In this document: piece after piece, positions 37,325 through 51,049 of the stretch
How positions within the stretch are numbered: position 1 is the first letter of the stretch
How the letters are laid out: every line of letters begins with the position of its first letter
DNA from: Dirofilaria immitis
Taxonomy: Eukaryota; Nematoda; Chromadorea; Rhabditida; Onchocercidae
Length of the DNA: 64,000 nucleotides
NCBI GenBank assembly: GCA_024305405.1
Contig: JAKNDB010000087.1
Location: 8,496,501 to 8,560,500, forward strand
Direction of reading: 5' to 3'
The notes under the pieces: generated by a model
The model's database searches: none
Seen by the model: the letters and a program-made list of their open reading frames with translations, nothing else
What the model was told of the DNA's origin: nothing
Position numbers and translations under genes: made by a program

Positions 37325-40300
37325 ATGAGCTACCAATTATGGAATTATATTATCAGTAGTACTTTATTGCTACTGATTACCCGATGTATACAGGCGGAAT
37401 TTTTCAACGTGCACAAACCTGGTCGAGCACTTATCGTATTATCAGCACCATCTATCTGGTTTGTTATGAAATTAATTTTTACCGAAGTTCTGAATAAATA
37501 TGCTTAGTTCGAAATTGACATATGTGAAGTTGAATAGTTGTGAAGATGACTGATACATTCTGCCTTGCTATCTATTTTATCGAGATTTGAATAAGTATTC
37601 TTGGTCTGATTTAAAAGTGTTAAACACAACATATGTGAAGGCGAATGATGCATTTTAATTGAATTAAAATGAATTAAAGTAAAGACTTAATATCTCAATT
37701 GATTTGTAAAACTGATTGACTAATCCATTTTAATTAAATTAAAATAAGATTAAGACAGTTCGGTGTCTAAATATATATATATATATAAGTTTACTTGAAT
37801 TAAAGTTAATTGAAATTACAGTCCATCTTATCACCTCTTATGTGATTCTCCTCACTGATTATATATGAAAGATAATTTCAAAGTTATTATAATTCTTGAA
37901 AATCCAAAAATTTTCTTCGGTTCATTATTTTAGTTATTAATTGTCAATTATATTATCAATATAGTCGTCAAAAGCTTAAATTCTATAACAACTAGTAGTT
38001 TCTTCATTTCTGTTGTGAATTCTTTGCAATCATTCATAATATGTGTTGCATTGAGTGGTTATTATCATTTTTATCGTTAATTTTTAATTCAAAATTTTAT
38101 ATTATATTTTTACCTCTGACAAAGGTCAATTAATTTAGTCGTTTCAAACTTCATCAATATTTAATTCACGCATGCTGAAATATGAGTATTTATTTCACAG
38201 TAGCAATTCCATTTCTGGACAGTTGACCGTGAGAAATTGGCGGATGCGAGATTGATCGTTTATCGGCATAGTGCTGAAACCAGTTTTTGGATGATTTCTA
38301 ATTGTAGTGTTGATTTCCCTTTTTGAACAACTGGTAAAAAGCCACAGATCATCTCAAAAGAAAGGATTTTTAGAAATGCTTAATTAGCATTGAAAATTTG
38401 GAAATAGTAATTTTGAAAAGCCGTAATTATATTAAAATTTTTGATCTATATTTTCGATTTGCAAACCTGAAATTGCTTACAGGGAAATTTTTGTAAAAAC
38501 TTATTTTTCGTTAATTTTAGTTTTTTACATTTCATTTAAACGCTTGCATTATTCAATTACATCGCCACTGAAATTATTGGCAAGCAAATAGTTGCTTGAT
38601 TCTTTTTGAAAAATTTGTTGCAATTATAATTGGCAGTTTTTCGTTGTAATTAAAATTAAATTGTGTTTATGTGAAAATAATCATTTTTTTCAGGGATGAC
38701 AATTATCACGATTTATTTGAAACAATTATTACATTTCAGATCGAATTTGCAAAAACAATACATGGTATTTGTTTAATGCACTTAGATAAAATTATCTTTA
38801 AAAGATAGCAGTTATAGCAAATTATTGTGATGATCACGATAAAGCAATGTATTTATTTTTTTGGTCTTAGGATCTAAAATTCAGATAAGAAGGAAATTAA
38901 ATTCTTCGAGAATTTTCTGGATGCGACATAAAATTTAAAGTTCAAGTTGATGATTGTTTGCAAAAATCAAATATTTTAGCGTTTGATTTTTGACAAATTT
39001 TATCTCAAATGTCAAGAAGTTACGGAATTTCAAATACATGCGAATTTTTTAATTCTCTAGTCCAATTTTAATTTGAGTAGCTATTTTTCGCAAAAATGTG
39101 AGTTCTGTAATTAATGTCTAAATTACATTTATATATATTTATTTATTTTGTTATAAAAAGCGAAAAAGGATTATAGAAAAATTTTAAGCTTAGAAATTTC
39201 AAGAAAAAGTTTCAATTTGGGTATTTATTTTTTGCAGAACATGATAATGTAGTAATACTTGCTGATAAGCATACGTTACCGTATTTGGACGGAAGAAGTC
39301 CCTCAGTGAAATCACGTTTGCCATTAGATGCTTTGATTCAGGCATCTGTCTATGATATCAATATCAGAGATTTTGCACCATTTGGTGTACGACAACTTGT
39401 GAAATTTTCTTATAGGTGAATCTCTTTTTGTGCTCTTGGTAGTGTTTTTTCGTTATTTTGTCGATGTTTTTTCGGCATATGCAAAAATTAGAAAACATTT
39501 CTGAGGGAATCTATCAAAATTAGACATCTCATTGAAGGGAATAATATCAAACAGATGAAATCAATATACGGTAGAAAGTATATTTGGATACTACAACTAA
39601 GGCTAGAAAACATTATGTTTGCCTGCAAAAGCAAATTAATGCTAAGATGAATAATCATATTAACAAATTAATTATATATGAGCTAATTTGCTATCACAAC
39701 TTCTGACCCAGAATTTAAAAATCAAACATAATCAATGATAAACTTAGTTTTAATTGTTTTCTCACCAAATAAGATTGTTGAAATAAAAAATATGATTGAA
39801 TGAATAGGGAAAAAGATTGAAAAACAAATATAAATTATGAAATAAAATAGATGGGAATTATCTATAAAAATGGAATTAATTCGAGGCCTCCTAATTTCGC
39901 AACGATTGCTGCAAAACAAATCGATGAAAGTATTAAGCGATTTATTGAGGATTATAAAATACGCGTTGACAAGAAAGAATTAGAATTGGTACTTTCCGCA
40001 CAACATGTCGTTGATAATGGCGTCAACAAAGCTATCATTGATAAGGTTTTAATGAATTTCAGCATTTTCAACTTTAAAATACGATGAAACGATTCGCAAT
40101 AACTTAACGAAATACTCCATTATCACATAATTTCTGATGATATATATTTATCAAACGAAATCACTTGGTTGATCTTTGAGAATTTCTCGAATTTCATGAT
40201 GAACTTTCACTCATCCGTGAAGTTTGATTCGGAATCCATGATTATATATCAGTATTGAATAGTTAAATAATTATGAGAATATTTAATTAGTAATACTAGA

Positions 40301-42773
40301 AATGATAGACAAATAAATTTATTACTCCTCAGATCTATTTTAAATCTTCTACAAATATTTGGAATTTAAATGACATGTTTTTTCTTATCCTAATCAAAAT
40401 ATGATCAAAACATTGTAAATGTCACTAAATATCCAAGGATCATTAAAAATGTTTTTACACTAGAGCTTCCGATGACTTAAAAAATAATTTAATAATTTGA
40501 TGATGAAGCCAAGGACCTGTTCATTGGAAGTTTTAAGTAACTTCTTCAAAGAAAATTGTCGCACTGAGAATTCTTAAAACCTTTTCTTGAAATTTCTGAA
40601 TTTAAAATTGCTTGTTTACTGCGAAATTATTTTCTATTTTTATAGAGAGTGTTGGATGAAAATCAAGGAAAAGTACCGGAATGGGCTATCATGATTAAGC
40701 TCTTCAATGCTTTCAGGAAGGTATTTGTTGTTTAATTAAATTGTTCTCACGAAAATTAAAAAAATTGCTTTGGAATTTTAAAGTTGAAATTAAAAATTCC
40801 TATTTGGCGCTCATTCATCACCATGTATTGGCATTAGTTAATTTCAAGTTGTATACACATTTATACTATGTAATTTCAGTTACTTATTCCTTTATCTATT
40901 GAAATTCAAGTATCAGAAATTATTTTACAGATATTTCCATCTCCTTAATTTTCATAAATTTAAATGAGTAAAGTGCAAAAATGAATTATTGTATTTTCGT
41001 TTCTTTTTACGATTTCATGCTTGTAAAATTGATAATTGAGTGATATTTATATTTCCGTATTATTTTTGTCAATTTTGGAAAGCAGAAATTTGTATTTTAT
41101 AATAAATAATAAGAAGAAAGGCATTCTTTTCATTTCATTATTCCTCCTTATCCATATAATTGAATATATTATCAGTATATTATCAGGTGATCATTGTGGA
41201 TAATCCGATGAATTCAACGCAGTTACGTCTGGATGATGTGATGTCTTTCATTGATGATCGGGTGGGGAATTCTTGAGGATTTAAATTTATACAATATGGT
41301 CCCTTTTTTATCTAAGCAATTTTAAATTTCGACATAAAATTTTATTGAGAGGATTAATAGAAGAAATTGCCAAATAATTCAGAACTAAGATTTAACAAAG
41401 TATGGAATTTTTTAAATTATGCAATTAAAATATTTTGAGATTTAAATGCACGTTAGTGAAATGAAGTATTGTCAAATTATAATGTTCTTAATATGATATA
41501 TATATATATATATATATATATCAATATGCATTTATTATTAAATAAGCATCAAATATATATATATATATCAATATGCATTTATTATTAAATAAGCATCAAG
41601 TATCTTTCTTATTTTAATATTTCCACCTTTTCATTTTTCGATAAATTATTTTAGATATTGGTAATACCAACGCTGGATAAAGATATGAGAGCTTATTTGG
41701 ATGCTGAATTGTTTAAAAATTCCGCGATGAAGTGATGTTAATCGATCTGCCAGCATATTTAGATAAAGAGAGAAGAGGGAATTGTGGGATGTATACTGCT
41801 CTATTGACCACTGATAAGTAATCATTTGGCTCTACATAAAGATAATGATCGATTATGTCTGAATGAGACATCGATTTGAATATAAAGGTGATATCCGATC
41901 AGTGAAGCCTGGTCAATCATCAAATCTCTCTGATCTTAGTTACTCCATTAACTAATTCAGAATGTGATAACAAAATATCTCAAACAGCGATGTATCAAAG
42001 GACTTTTTGTAATTGAGAAATCATTCATGACATATTTTACAAAATCTTTAGCCGAATAATTGCTTAAAAAATTGACACAATTAAAAATGATTGTTCTGAA
42101 GTTCTAAGGCTTCCTTTCATCTTAATGCAGAAGAGTTTGACTCTAATAATTGTTGGCTACAAATGATTGAAATTTACATTTGATAATATCATGATTCACT
42201 TATATACGCCCAACTTGAAAATTGAAATGTTCTGTGATCAAAACAAAATTTTCTAAATCTGATTTCACAGATCTTTTAAAGCAAACACTCAATTCTAGGT
42301 TTGTATATGTTCCTGTATTTGGAAATGATCCAGGAAATTGGAAACGAGGACATTCAACGATGATGGATAAAATTATCATACATATGATTGAGGTCTTCTG
42401 AATTTTATCAATACTTTTCTTTAAACGTTTTTGTCGATTTACAATCAATAATTGATTGATTGGCTTTTAGAGTTCATGCGACATCTTTGCGGATTTCTGA
42501 AATGGAAGAATTTTGAATAATTTTTTCTCCACATAATTTGCTATCAAAGAAATAGCTTTACTAGTTTTTATAGTTTTCAATTTCAATTTTTTATCACCCA
42601 ATCCTAAATTGTTTCAGGTTAATACCCGAAAAACTGTAGTACCAGTAAATGTACCACGAACGATTTGTGAGCGTGGCATTTCATTACGTTCTCTAGCGTG
42701 GACGTTACGAGGAAACGTTGCTGATCACGTTATTCAGGTTGCACGTGGAACTCCAGCGAAAATGTTCGCATGA
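37325..42773 (+). CDS. Predicted secreted agmatine-deiminase-like (pentein) protein lacking catalytic Cys and His
   Basis: Nine exons: 37325-37458, 38694-38764, 39238-39415, 39851-40045, 40646-40720, 41187-41261, 41655-41817, 42299-42392, 42618-42773. The first codes a signal peptide (hydrophobic SSTLLLLITRCIQA). Family marks follow in order: ALIVLSAPS, EHDNVVILADKHTLPYL, SVYDINIRDFAPFG (the family's W-x-R-D block, Trp replaced), QHVVDNGVNKAIIDKRVLDE, RLDDVMSFIDDRILVIP, NCGMYTALLTTDKFVYVPVF, and ERGISLRSLAWTLRG near the end. Active relatives have G-H-x-D before the SFID-like block and a Cys after SLR; here these are Leu-Arg-Leu-Asp and Ser. So it is probably not a deiminase. Two A5 runs (39866-39870 and 41715-41719) each lack a base; restoring both gives 381 codons. 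An upstream ATG at 37310 is also in frame. The family call is from motif memory. Confidence 0.78.
41490..41600. repeat. 47-bp tandem duplication carrying a TA microsatellite
   Basis: A TA run followed by TCAATATGCATTTATTATTA and AATAAGCATCAA is present twice, with the non-TA parts starting at 41521 and 41568, a 47-bp period. It lies in the intron between exons 6 and 7 of the pentein-like gene. Confidence 0.9.
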
Positions 42774-44738
42774 TCTCGTACATATAAAATTGTTTCTTTT
42801 ATATAAATTTGACTCAATTTAATGTTCTGATTTCTGTTATTTAATTTAATTGAAGTTATCATCATTATTGCTTGTTAATCAAAATTTTCAAATCACTTCT
42901 AATTTATTTATCGATTTTTAAATAGAGTAAATAAAATACTATTACTGAATGGGAAATTTTCTCCAAAAGTTTAGTTAATATATTTTTATGAGAACTTTTA
43001 ATTGGTGAATATCATTCAAATATTCCAATATACAGTTTTAGAATTAAATGAAAATTAATTTATTCAAAAATTATTAAAAATTAATTTAATAAATAAGTGG
43101 AGGAAACTTATTTATTTCTAATTTTCATAAAATTTTATTTCATACATTCATTTTTCCGCTTCGCAATTCTTTATCATCAAGCTATCCATCTATAATTCAT
43201 ATTTTTGTAGTAAGAAGTTGGACATAATTATAAGCTTATTAAATGTTTGCTGTCATTATCGACCTAATTGCTTGAATGTTCATTTCTAAATTCAGGTTTC
43301 CTATATTACCAGTTAATTAACTTATATGCTTATTTAATTTATTAATTAGATTTTGAAACTTGAGAAGCAGTGCAATATTTTCACATTTAATATATTTTGT
43401 GCCAATTTCGTGTCCAAGCTATCTGTAATACAGCATTCGTAATTTTAATTTGAATTGTTTAATTTTTTGAATACTTGTTTAAATTATTCCGATTCATATT
43501 TTTATATCACTAATTAATTAATTTGTGCATTTTATTTTATTCATTAACTTATTAATTAAATAGATGTGCTACTACTTAAAATTTTGATATTATCAAACAT
43601 AATTGACAAACATCTCCCTCACTTCAGTTCACATGTTGTGGTTTCATTCTAATAATATCATTTCGTTCAATTCTAAATTAAATTACATATGCTATGCAAA
43701 CTGAAGGTTAAAAATTTTAATCCTAGTAGAAGTTTAATTAAAATTATGTAAATAATTTCAAATTGATTGCAAATTTATCATATTATAAATTTTCGTATCT
43801 GAATCAAAATGACAACTAAGGTAATACAATTCTTCCATGTTAGAAAAAATTGAGGATCGGGATTAAACGGAATTTCAAGTTTCTTCTCACTTTATTTTCG
43901 TTAAAAAGAATTAATTAAATTTATTTTCATTTCATTTTGACTAAATTCTTAAGTTTCTTTCCCTTTTTTTCCAAATTAAATTAATGTCCCATTAATAATT
44001 ACTATTATTTGAATATATTTTGGCATATCTTTTTCAACATATTTTACTATTTTCTAATCACATTAATCAAATTCTTTCCAATTTTGTTTGATTGAAAAAA
44101 GCATGAAAAATATCATCATAATCGACAAAATAATGATCATATTACCAAACGTGAATTCAATCTTTTTCAATTTTAAACTATCAATTTTAAATAGTCCAAT
44201 TCACCACTATTTTTTGTTCCGCTCCATCAATTTTATTTGGTTCGAAATTTTTAATTTGCTGAATTTCAATGCAAACAAAATAAATTTCATTTCATGGAAC
44301 ACTGAATAATATATATGACAATAAAAATGAATTAAAAATTCCAATGATATAATTTTAAAATATATTCTAATGATTCAGATTAATTATGATAAACAATGTG
44401 ATAAGCTATTTTTATCTCAGTAGAATTATTTAAGCTATCTATAATAAAGAGTATGATCATTATATAATGGTATTTTATCATCTCAATCTCGCCCTAACAA
44501 AAAATAATGATTTTCGAGAAATTCTATGAAAATCGTAACTCACAAAAGGAATTGTGTGAAAATAAGAAGTCATGTGTTGAAATATAATACTAATAACAAA
44601 TTAATTAATTATATGGATAACAGAAAATGACATGATTAAGAAAAAAATAATAACATCACAGCTGATACGAGAATTGAAATTTCCTGAGGAAAATAAGAGT
44701 ACAAATTTAGAAAGAAATGCAATATGGAAATGGAAAGG
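42774..44738. other. Very A+T-rich intergenic spacer
   Basis: No gene, RNA or ordered repeat recognised between the pentein-like gene and the 3' end of the Ras-like gene. Confidence 0.5.
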
Positions 44739-47700
44739 TCACTGCATACGACAGTAACGCTTTCTTTTGAGCTTGACCTTGATGGGATGAAATCAATTCC
44801 ATCTGATGATTGCCGTTCTCGCTGTTGAAAGCTCCTACAAAAAAAAAGTAGAATTATATAAATTTCGAGAATAAAGAAATTAAATTAACCTTCTTCTTTT
44901 CGCATTTTTGAAATTCGTTTCTGATTATCTGAGCACCGTTAGACTTTACACTTTTTTATAATGATTTATATTCATCAAGAGAATCGTTGATTAAAAAATA
45001 TTCTCAAACTAATTAATGATAGGAAATTGGAAGATAATCAATGGACGAACCGTATTAATCGAACTAAACTATGAAATGATTCATCGACATTCATTCTGTG
45101 TTTCGCTGAGCATTCTACATATGGTACTCGTAATCTCCTTGCCAATTCTTCTGCTTCTTGTTGTGATATCTTAAAATTTTGCTAAATCTTGGGAAAGAAT
45201 TATAAGTCAAATGAAGAATCTAGTTGTAAAAGAATTAGAGTTTACAGCAATAACATATTTATCATTTTCTAGCAGTGATAATTAGATTACAAAGACAAGA
45301 GTGATAATTAAATTATGAAGACATGAGTGATAATAAGATTATGATAGAATAATAATAGCAACCTGATATTTCTTTTTCATATTACTTCAACTTGTACTAA
45401 TACTGTATTGGCTATCAAGAGGAATGCGGTAAAATAACGATGTATAAAGGAGAAAGATAATAATATTATCTTCGTAACCGGCGACCTAAATTCAGCCATA
45501 ATTCTTAACATTAAAATTTCATCAACCATTGTTTCCTAGAATTTGAAATCTCATGCAGCAAAATTAAACTACCCTTCTCAAGGGAATCTTTATCTTTCTA
45601 CCTTTCATCTCTGTAATTTTATTATATTGAAAAATGGGATAAACATATGGCTTAATCATGAACATTCTATCATCCTTTCAATATCAATAAGCTTAATAAG
45701 CACTTGATAAATTATCACCACTTGGAGAACAAGATATTTAATTGCTAAAATATTCACCGACTAAATAACTAATTAGTTCAAGTTACTTTGAATAAAAAGA
45801 TAAAATGAAAAGACTTACAAGCCTATCACTGCCGAGATCAGCTTTATTGCCAACAAGTATTATCGGAAATTCATCGCGATCCTTCACCCGAAGTATCAGT
45901 TTATGTAGCCGGATAGCTTCTTCAAAACTGCGAAAAAACATTAATCAAGTTAAAAATTCTCATTCTTTCAAAAATATAAAATACGAAAATATAATTATAT
46001 CAAAAAGTAATAGTATAATTATTTGATAGGTATCTATCCTATTATAATGGAATACTAAAGCAGAAAAAAAACAAGATTATAACTATTTGGAAAGAAAATT
46101 TATTCCCGCATTTATCCTGATTTACTTTTGTTTTTTGCAAATCCTGAAAAATAAAGCGTTTTTGGCATAGTAAACGCCGGTGATTTCGTCTTATACTTTG
46201 GGAGTTAATTTACTTATATTATTTAAAAAAATATTGATCATCATTAATCGATGATAAATCTTATGAAACGATCCACTTCCTTTTTGCTTCATAAAAATAA
46301 ACTTTAAAAATTGACAAATGAAACTAGCAAAACAAAAAGAAAGAATAAAAAGACGAGAAACTTTTTGAAATAAAAGGTTTGAAGAATAATACTAAACCCT
46401 GAAAACAAATGAGTTCCAACGGATTTGAAATTTGTACTTTCTGAAAAAATTTTACACAGTATTTTCTTCAAGTAGTTTCATATAAGAATTTAAAAAATCA
46501 TATAACTACTCTCTCATTATCTCTCCTCTCTCATTTCTCTCTTTACCATCACTTTCATTTCACCTTTTCATTATCATTTGAATATTCTGTTACAAAAAAA
46601 AATAATAAATCATCCCTTGTCTCGCCTCTGATTAGAAAATAATTAAGTGCAATGAAAGAGAAGAACAAATACTAATGAGGAATGGAAGAAGAATAAATTT
46701 ACAAGCTAAAAAAAATGTGCATCTTTTTTGTAAAAATGCCTTTTTATTGAATACCTAAAATATTTACTTATCATTTATGACCTCATTTGTTATCATTATC
46801 ACTATTAAAAGCATTGTCGTATGAAGCAGTTTATATGATGCATCAGATATCTTTAAGCATATTTTTGAAGAAGTTCAAGTAAAAGCTACGAGATTATAGA
46901 AAGGAAAGAATGTTTCGATAAAGTAATACTAAGGATCATCCATCCTTCTCTGATGTAAACTACAGCTATCACCAATTACTTTTTTTATTACTGCTAAGTG
47001 TTTATTGATACAATTTGTATATGATGGAAAGATTTAAAATTTTTTTTTTTTAAAAAATACATTTCTTAGGATGTTTTTCTTGCTAGCAAATGTCTTCAAA
47101 ATATATCAAATGCAAACATTTTAGCAATTTTTCGAGAAATGTAAAATCAATCGAAATGATTCGCTTCAGCTTTTTATCTTATTTTTCCTTCTCGAAAATT
47201 TTAAACAGAAAAATTTCTTATTTTATTTGTACAATTTATTATAAAATACATTTATTTCACTTTCGTTTATATTGTCAACTATGTTATATATCAGATTTCT
47301 AACAATTTAAATACTGCCGCAACAAAAATTTATATCCTATCTCCAATATCAATTGTTGAAGTTTGATCGACAAATCAATTACGCAAAATAAATTTAAATA
47401 TTTATATTCAAATTTAAATTCAAATGAATACAGATTTTTAATTAATTTGTGAACAAGTTTGTTTTGATTATTGGAAATACAAATCACTGTGAAATAATTG
47501 ATACAAGAGGAAAAGAACAAAGAAAATAAGCATCTGAAAGCTGGTCACGTATAAATAACTAACATAAAACCAAACAAATTAACTACTGCTAACATTACCA
47601 CTATCATTTTTATCACTATTATTCTTAATTCCAATGCTATTGTGAATATTATTATGATTACCATACGAATAATAATCACAACTTATTTCTACAATTTTCA

Positions 47701-50303
47701 ATTTATTTCTACACTTGATATATTTTTATATTTCTGAATTTTAGAAATTCATTTTTTATCTGTTGATATTTTTATTTCTTTCTATTACTTATTAGATAAC
47801 TTTGTCTGAAATTATTTTTTTAATCATTAGCGAAAAATGTTGCTAGTTTATATCATCATTAATAATCATCATCATCGCAACTATCATCGCTATTATCATT
47901 GTGAAGATTAGCACCTCATTAATATGATGATGTCTAAATATATAAGATTAAATATAAACAATTATCTATTTGATAATCACTATTAATCCATTTATTTTAA
48001 ACGGACAATAAAACTGAAACATCTATATTTAATTAAGCTTGTACTAGATCAATTATCACTTATTTCTCTTATTCTGATTTTCATTTCTGGATGATTTTTA
48101 ATCCATCCTTAAAATCATTGACTATGAAGAATAAAAAAACAAACCTATTTCGATCAACTACGGAAAAAACCAGCAAGAATCCATTGCCGGAACGTAAATA
48201 TTGTTCACGCATTGTACTGAATTCCTCTTGTCCGGCTGTATCCAGTACTGCAATATCAATTCATAAATTACTGTTTGTAATAATCGTAAATTAATAGCAC
48301 AAAATTTTAGATTTTTATCAAAATTTAAAAATTAAGAATGGAATTCACCCTCCCAGAATACAGCGATTTTATGTTTCATTAATGGTTTTTTTGCAGTCTT
48401 ATAGGAATTAGTATTAATTTTCCTGTTCAAGATTAGTTTCTGAATGATTCAGGAAGTAAAATTTGTTTAATTGTTATCTTTAACTGATAATATATTTATA
48501 CCGATTTTATCTTTTTGATATTTAGACATGTTAAATGGTTTTGATTTTTGTCGCTTAAGAATTATTTAAACGCTGAAGAAAAGAAATTTTGAATTTGCAT
48601 AATTTCGCAAGAAAACCAAAAAAATATGACAAAAGTTCAAAACTACACCCCAAATTTTACATTAGTTCGTTTTAATTATCAAATTTATGTATCAAATTTT
48701 AAAATTAATTGATTTTACTATCAAATTTCAAAACCACTCGTTGAAATTTGCTATTTCAATGAATGATTATAATTTTGCTATTTTAAAAAATGCAAATAAT
48801 TTGGTTGAAATTATCGATTCTTTGTAATTTTTCTTTTATTTGCACTAGATATGATTTAAATAATTTAATTCAAAGAAGGCGAAGAATAATTAAAGATATT
48901 AGCTAAAATATGATGAATTTATTTTAGTAACTTGAAAATGAATTTTTCTAAGCACTACATCATAAAAATTGATAAGATTTTATGAAAAACGCATGGAATT
49001 TTTTTGCTGAAATGTTTCTCAAAGAAAAATTCGCTTTCATAAAAAGTTTTCGAAGTATCAGAAACGTTTCATTTAAAAAAATTTTTAGGAGCAGTTAATG
49101 GAAGTGTCTTCCATTTAAAAAGCGATTCGAAAGTTTAAAATAATGAATGAACAGACAAGGGAAAATATTCACGGAGAGAAAAAAAGAGGAAGAGAAAAAG
49201 GAAGAGATCAATTTCACTAAACTAGTTTTTCATCTGATTAAACTATTCTGAAAATTTAAAAACAAACTGAAAAATTAACCTTCCAATTTGCAAACATCAT
49301 CGTCAACAAAGCACTGTTTCGTATATGAATCTTCAATTGTTGGATCATAATCCATTACAAAATGTCTCTAAAATTCACGAAATAATTAACAGTTAATAAT
49401 AATATAATATGATTCTCTATTTAATAATAGATTAACAACTAAAATCTTCGTTTTATTCATGCAGCACAAAAAAGATAATAATGATAATATAAAAGCGTTT
49501 TCAAGCAGTTAAATTAAAAATTTTCTTCCATATTTCTTCTTAATCTTTCCTAATCTTAAAATTTTAACTTTTACCGAATATGTTTTCAGTAGTAGGAATT
49601 CAAAACAAATGGGCTAAACTTATCAAAATTTAATTAAATATTAATGACAAAGAACTAGTGATTAATAACCAGACTGATGTAAAAGAATGAATCAGAATAA
49701 GAATGACAATAAGATGATAATGAAATGAGGAAAATTAGAAAATATAATAGGCGATGATAAGAGATGAGAAAAGAAAACGAAACAAATAATTAATACAAAA
49801 TAGTCTATGATGTCTTATTGTAATAATATTTTGTTATCATTTTATTTTATAACAAGCAAATTGTAATCGATACTATTCGCAAGAGAAACGGAAAGTACAT
49901 TGCTTAAAATTGATAATTTACTAAATCAAAATCAGTACCGAATCAAATCACAGGATGTTATCACTGTTAAATTGGGATAGAATTGATTAAAAGTTAGATT
50001 TATTAAATTTTCGAACAAACGATGAATTAAAAAGATTCATTCACTTGTATCCATATTAATTGAAATTTCAAGATTTTTGACAAATCAGTATATCACTGAT
50101 GATTTGCTGAATGATATATTTACATTCTTTTGCACCTATCGATGACAATTTCTAATTTATATTCATAATTGTAACAAATTACAAACCTGTACAAATTGAA
50201 TTGTTAAAGCGGATTTGCCAACACCGCCACCGCCGACAACGACAAGTCGGAGAATCGGAGGTGACTGTTGTTGTTTTCGACGTCCACCGCCACCGGAGGA
50301 CAT
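44739..50303 (-). CDS. R-Ras/TC21-type small GTPase
   Basis: Membrane-anchored GTP switch of the R-Ras group. Six exons on the minus strand: 50303-50187, 49367-49280, 48247-48145, 45927-45819, 45169-45051, 44834-44739; splice phases agree throughout. Motifs in order: [20 protein letters not shown] (P-loop), [12 protein letters not shown] (effector loop), [16 protein letters not shown] (switch II with the catalytic Gln), ILVGNKADL and ECSAK (guanine binding). The R-Ras group features are the four Gly before VGKS, the SYTKQC stretch, [10 protein letters not shown], and an N-terminal extension of about 19 residues ([13 protein letters not shown]). The last exon ends, after one base is added at an A4 run (44765-44768 on the plus strand), in a basic patch and the CAAX box CRMQ; without it the reading passes the box. 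With it the gene has 210 residues. Introns of up to 2.2 kb are long for this window. Confidence 0.93.
45279..45355. repeat. Imperfect short tandem repeat in a Ras intron
   Basis: About three diverged copies of a roughly 28-bp phrase (AGTGATAATTAGATTACAAA, then related copies with GAAGACATGAGTGATAATAA) lie in the intron between exons 4 and 5. Confidence 0.55.
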
Positions 50304-50980
50304 CGAACATTAAAAATCGTTGTTGCTAATTATAGACTATTTTGAAATACCTTCAAATTGAGACAAATATTACAACTTTAATATCATATAGGCGAATATG
50401 ATTTATTAACTACATAGCTAGCTAAAAAAAAAAAAAAACAAAGTTTTAAATTTAAAATCTGTTGATAACATACATTGATCAACAAGGTATGGATAAGACT
50501 ATGAAGCGATATGAAAATAATCAAATTATAGAAATAAAATGAAAATGATTGACCGATCGAATGATCAAATCGAGAAAAATCATCGAACCGGAAAAGCGCA
50601 AATGTTTCATTTTTCAAATGCAATTTTAAAAAAATTAACGCATGAAAATTTGAAAACAAAATAAAAATATATTTCGACAAAAAATTTCAATCAACAAATT
50701 TCAACAATTAAATTTTCTCCTTTCAACAATATTGCTGAATAACAATGAATGTTAACATTTGATAATTCAAATATATTTTCTCCAAATAAAAAGACAAATT
50801 AATTATATTTAGATTGATTTCTCAATACAAGTATCAATACGGTAGCCATGAAATTAAAGCATAGATTCTGTCAGTATAAGACCAATCGGAAGCGAAATAA
50901 TTCTTTTTCCTTACCAAACAATTATTTCTTCCAAAATAAATACACTTGAAGTTGAAACTAAGCTCTATCATCACATCGCA
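50304..50980. other. Upstream region of the Ras-like gene
   Basis: A+T-rich DNA preceding the Ras-like start codon on the minus strand. It should hold that gene's promoter, but no recognisable element was found. Open frames on the minus strand here lack protein-like composition. Confidence 0.4.
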
Positions 50981-51049
50981 ATGTCAACATTAGTGAAGGA
51001 CAGGTTTGATTTAGTACTTACGAGATATTGTCCTTCTGAAAAAAATTCT

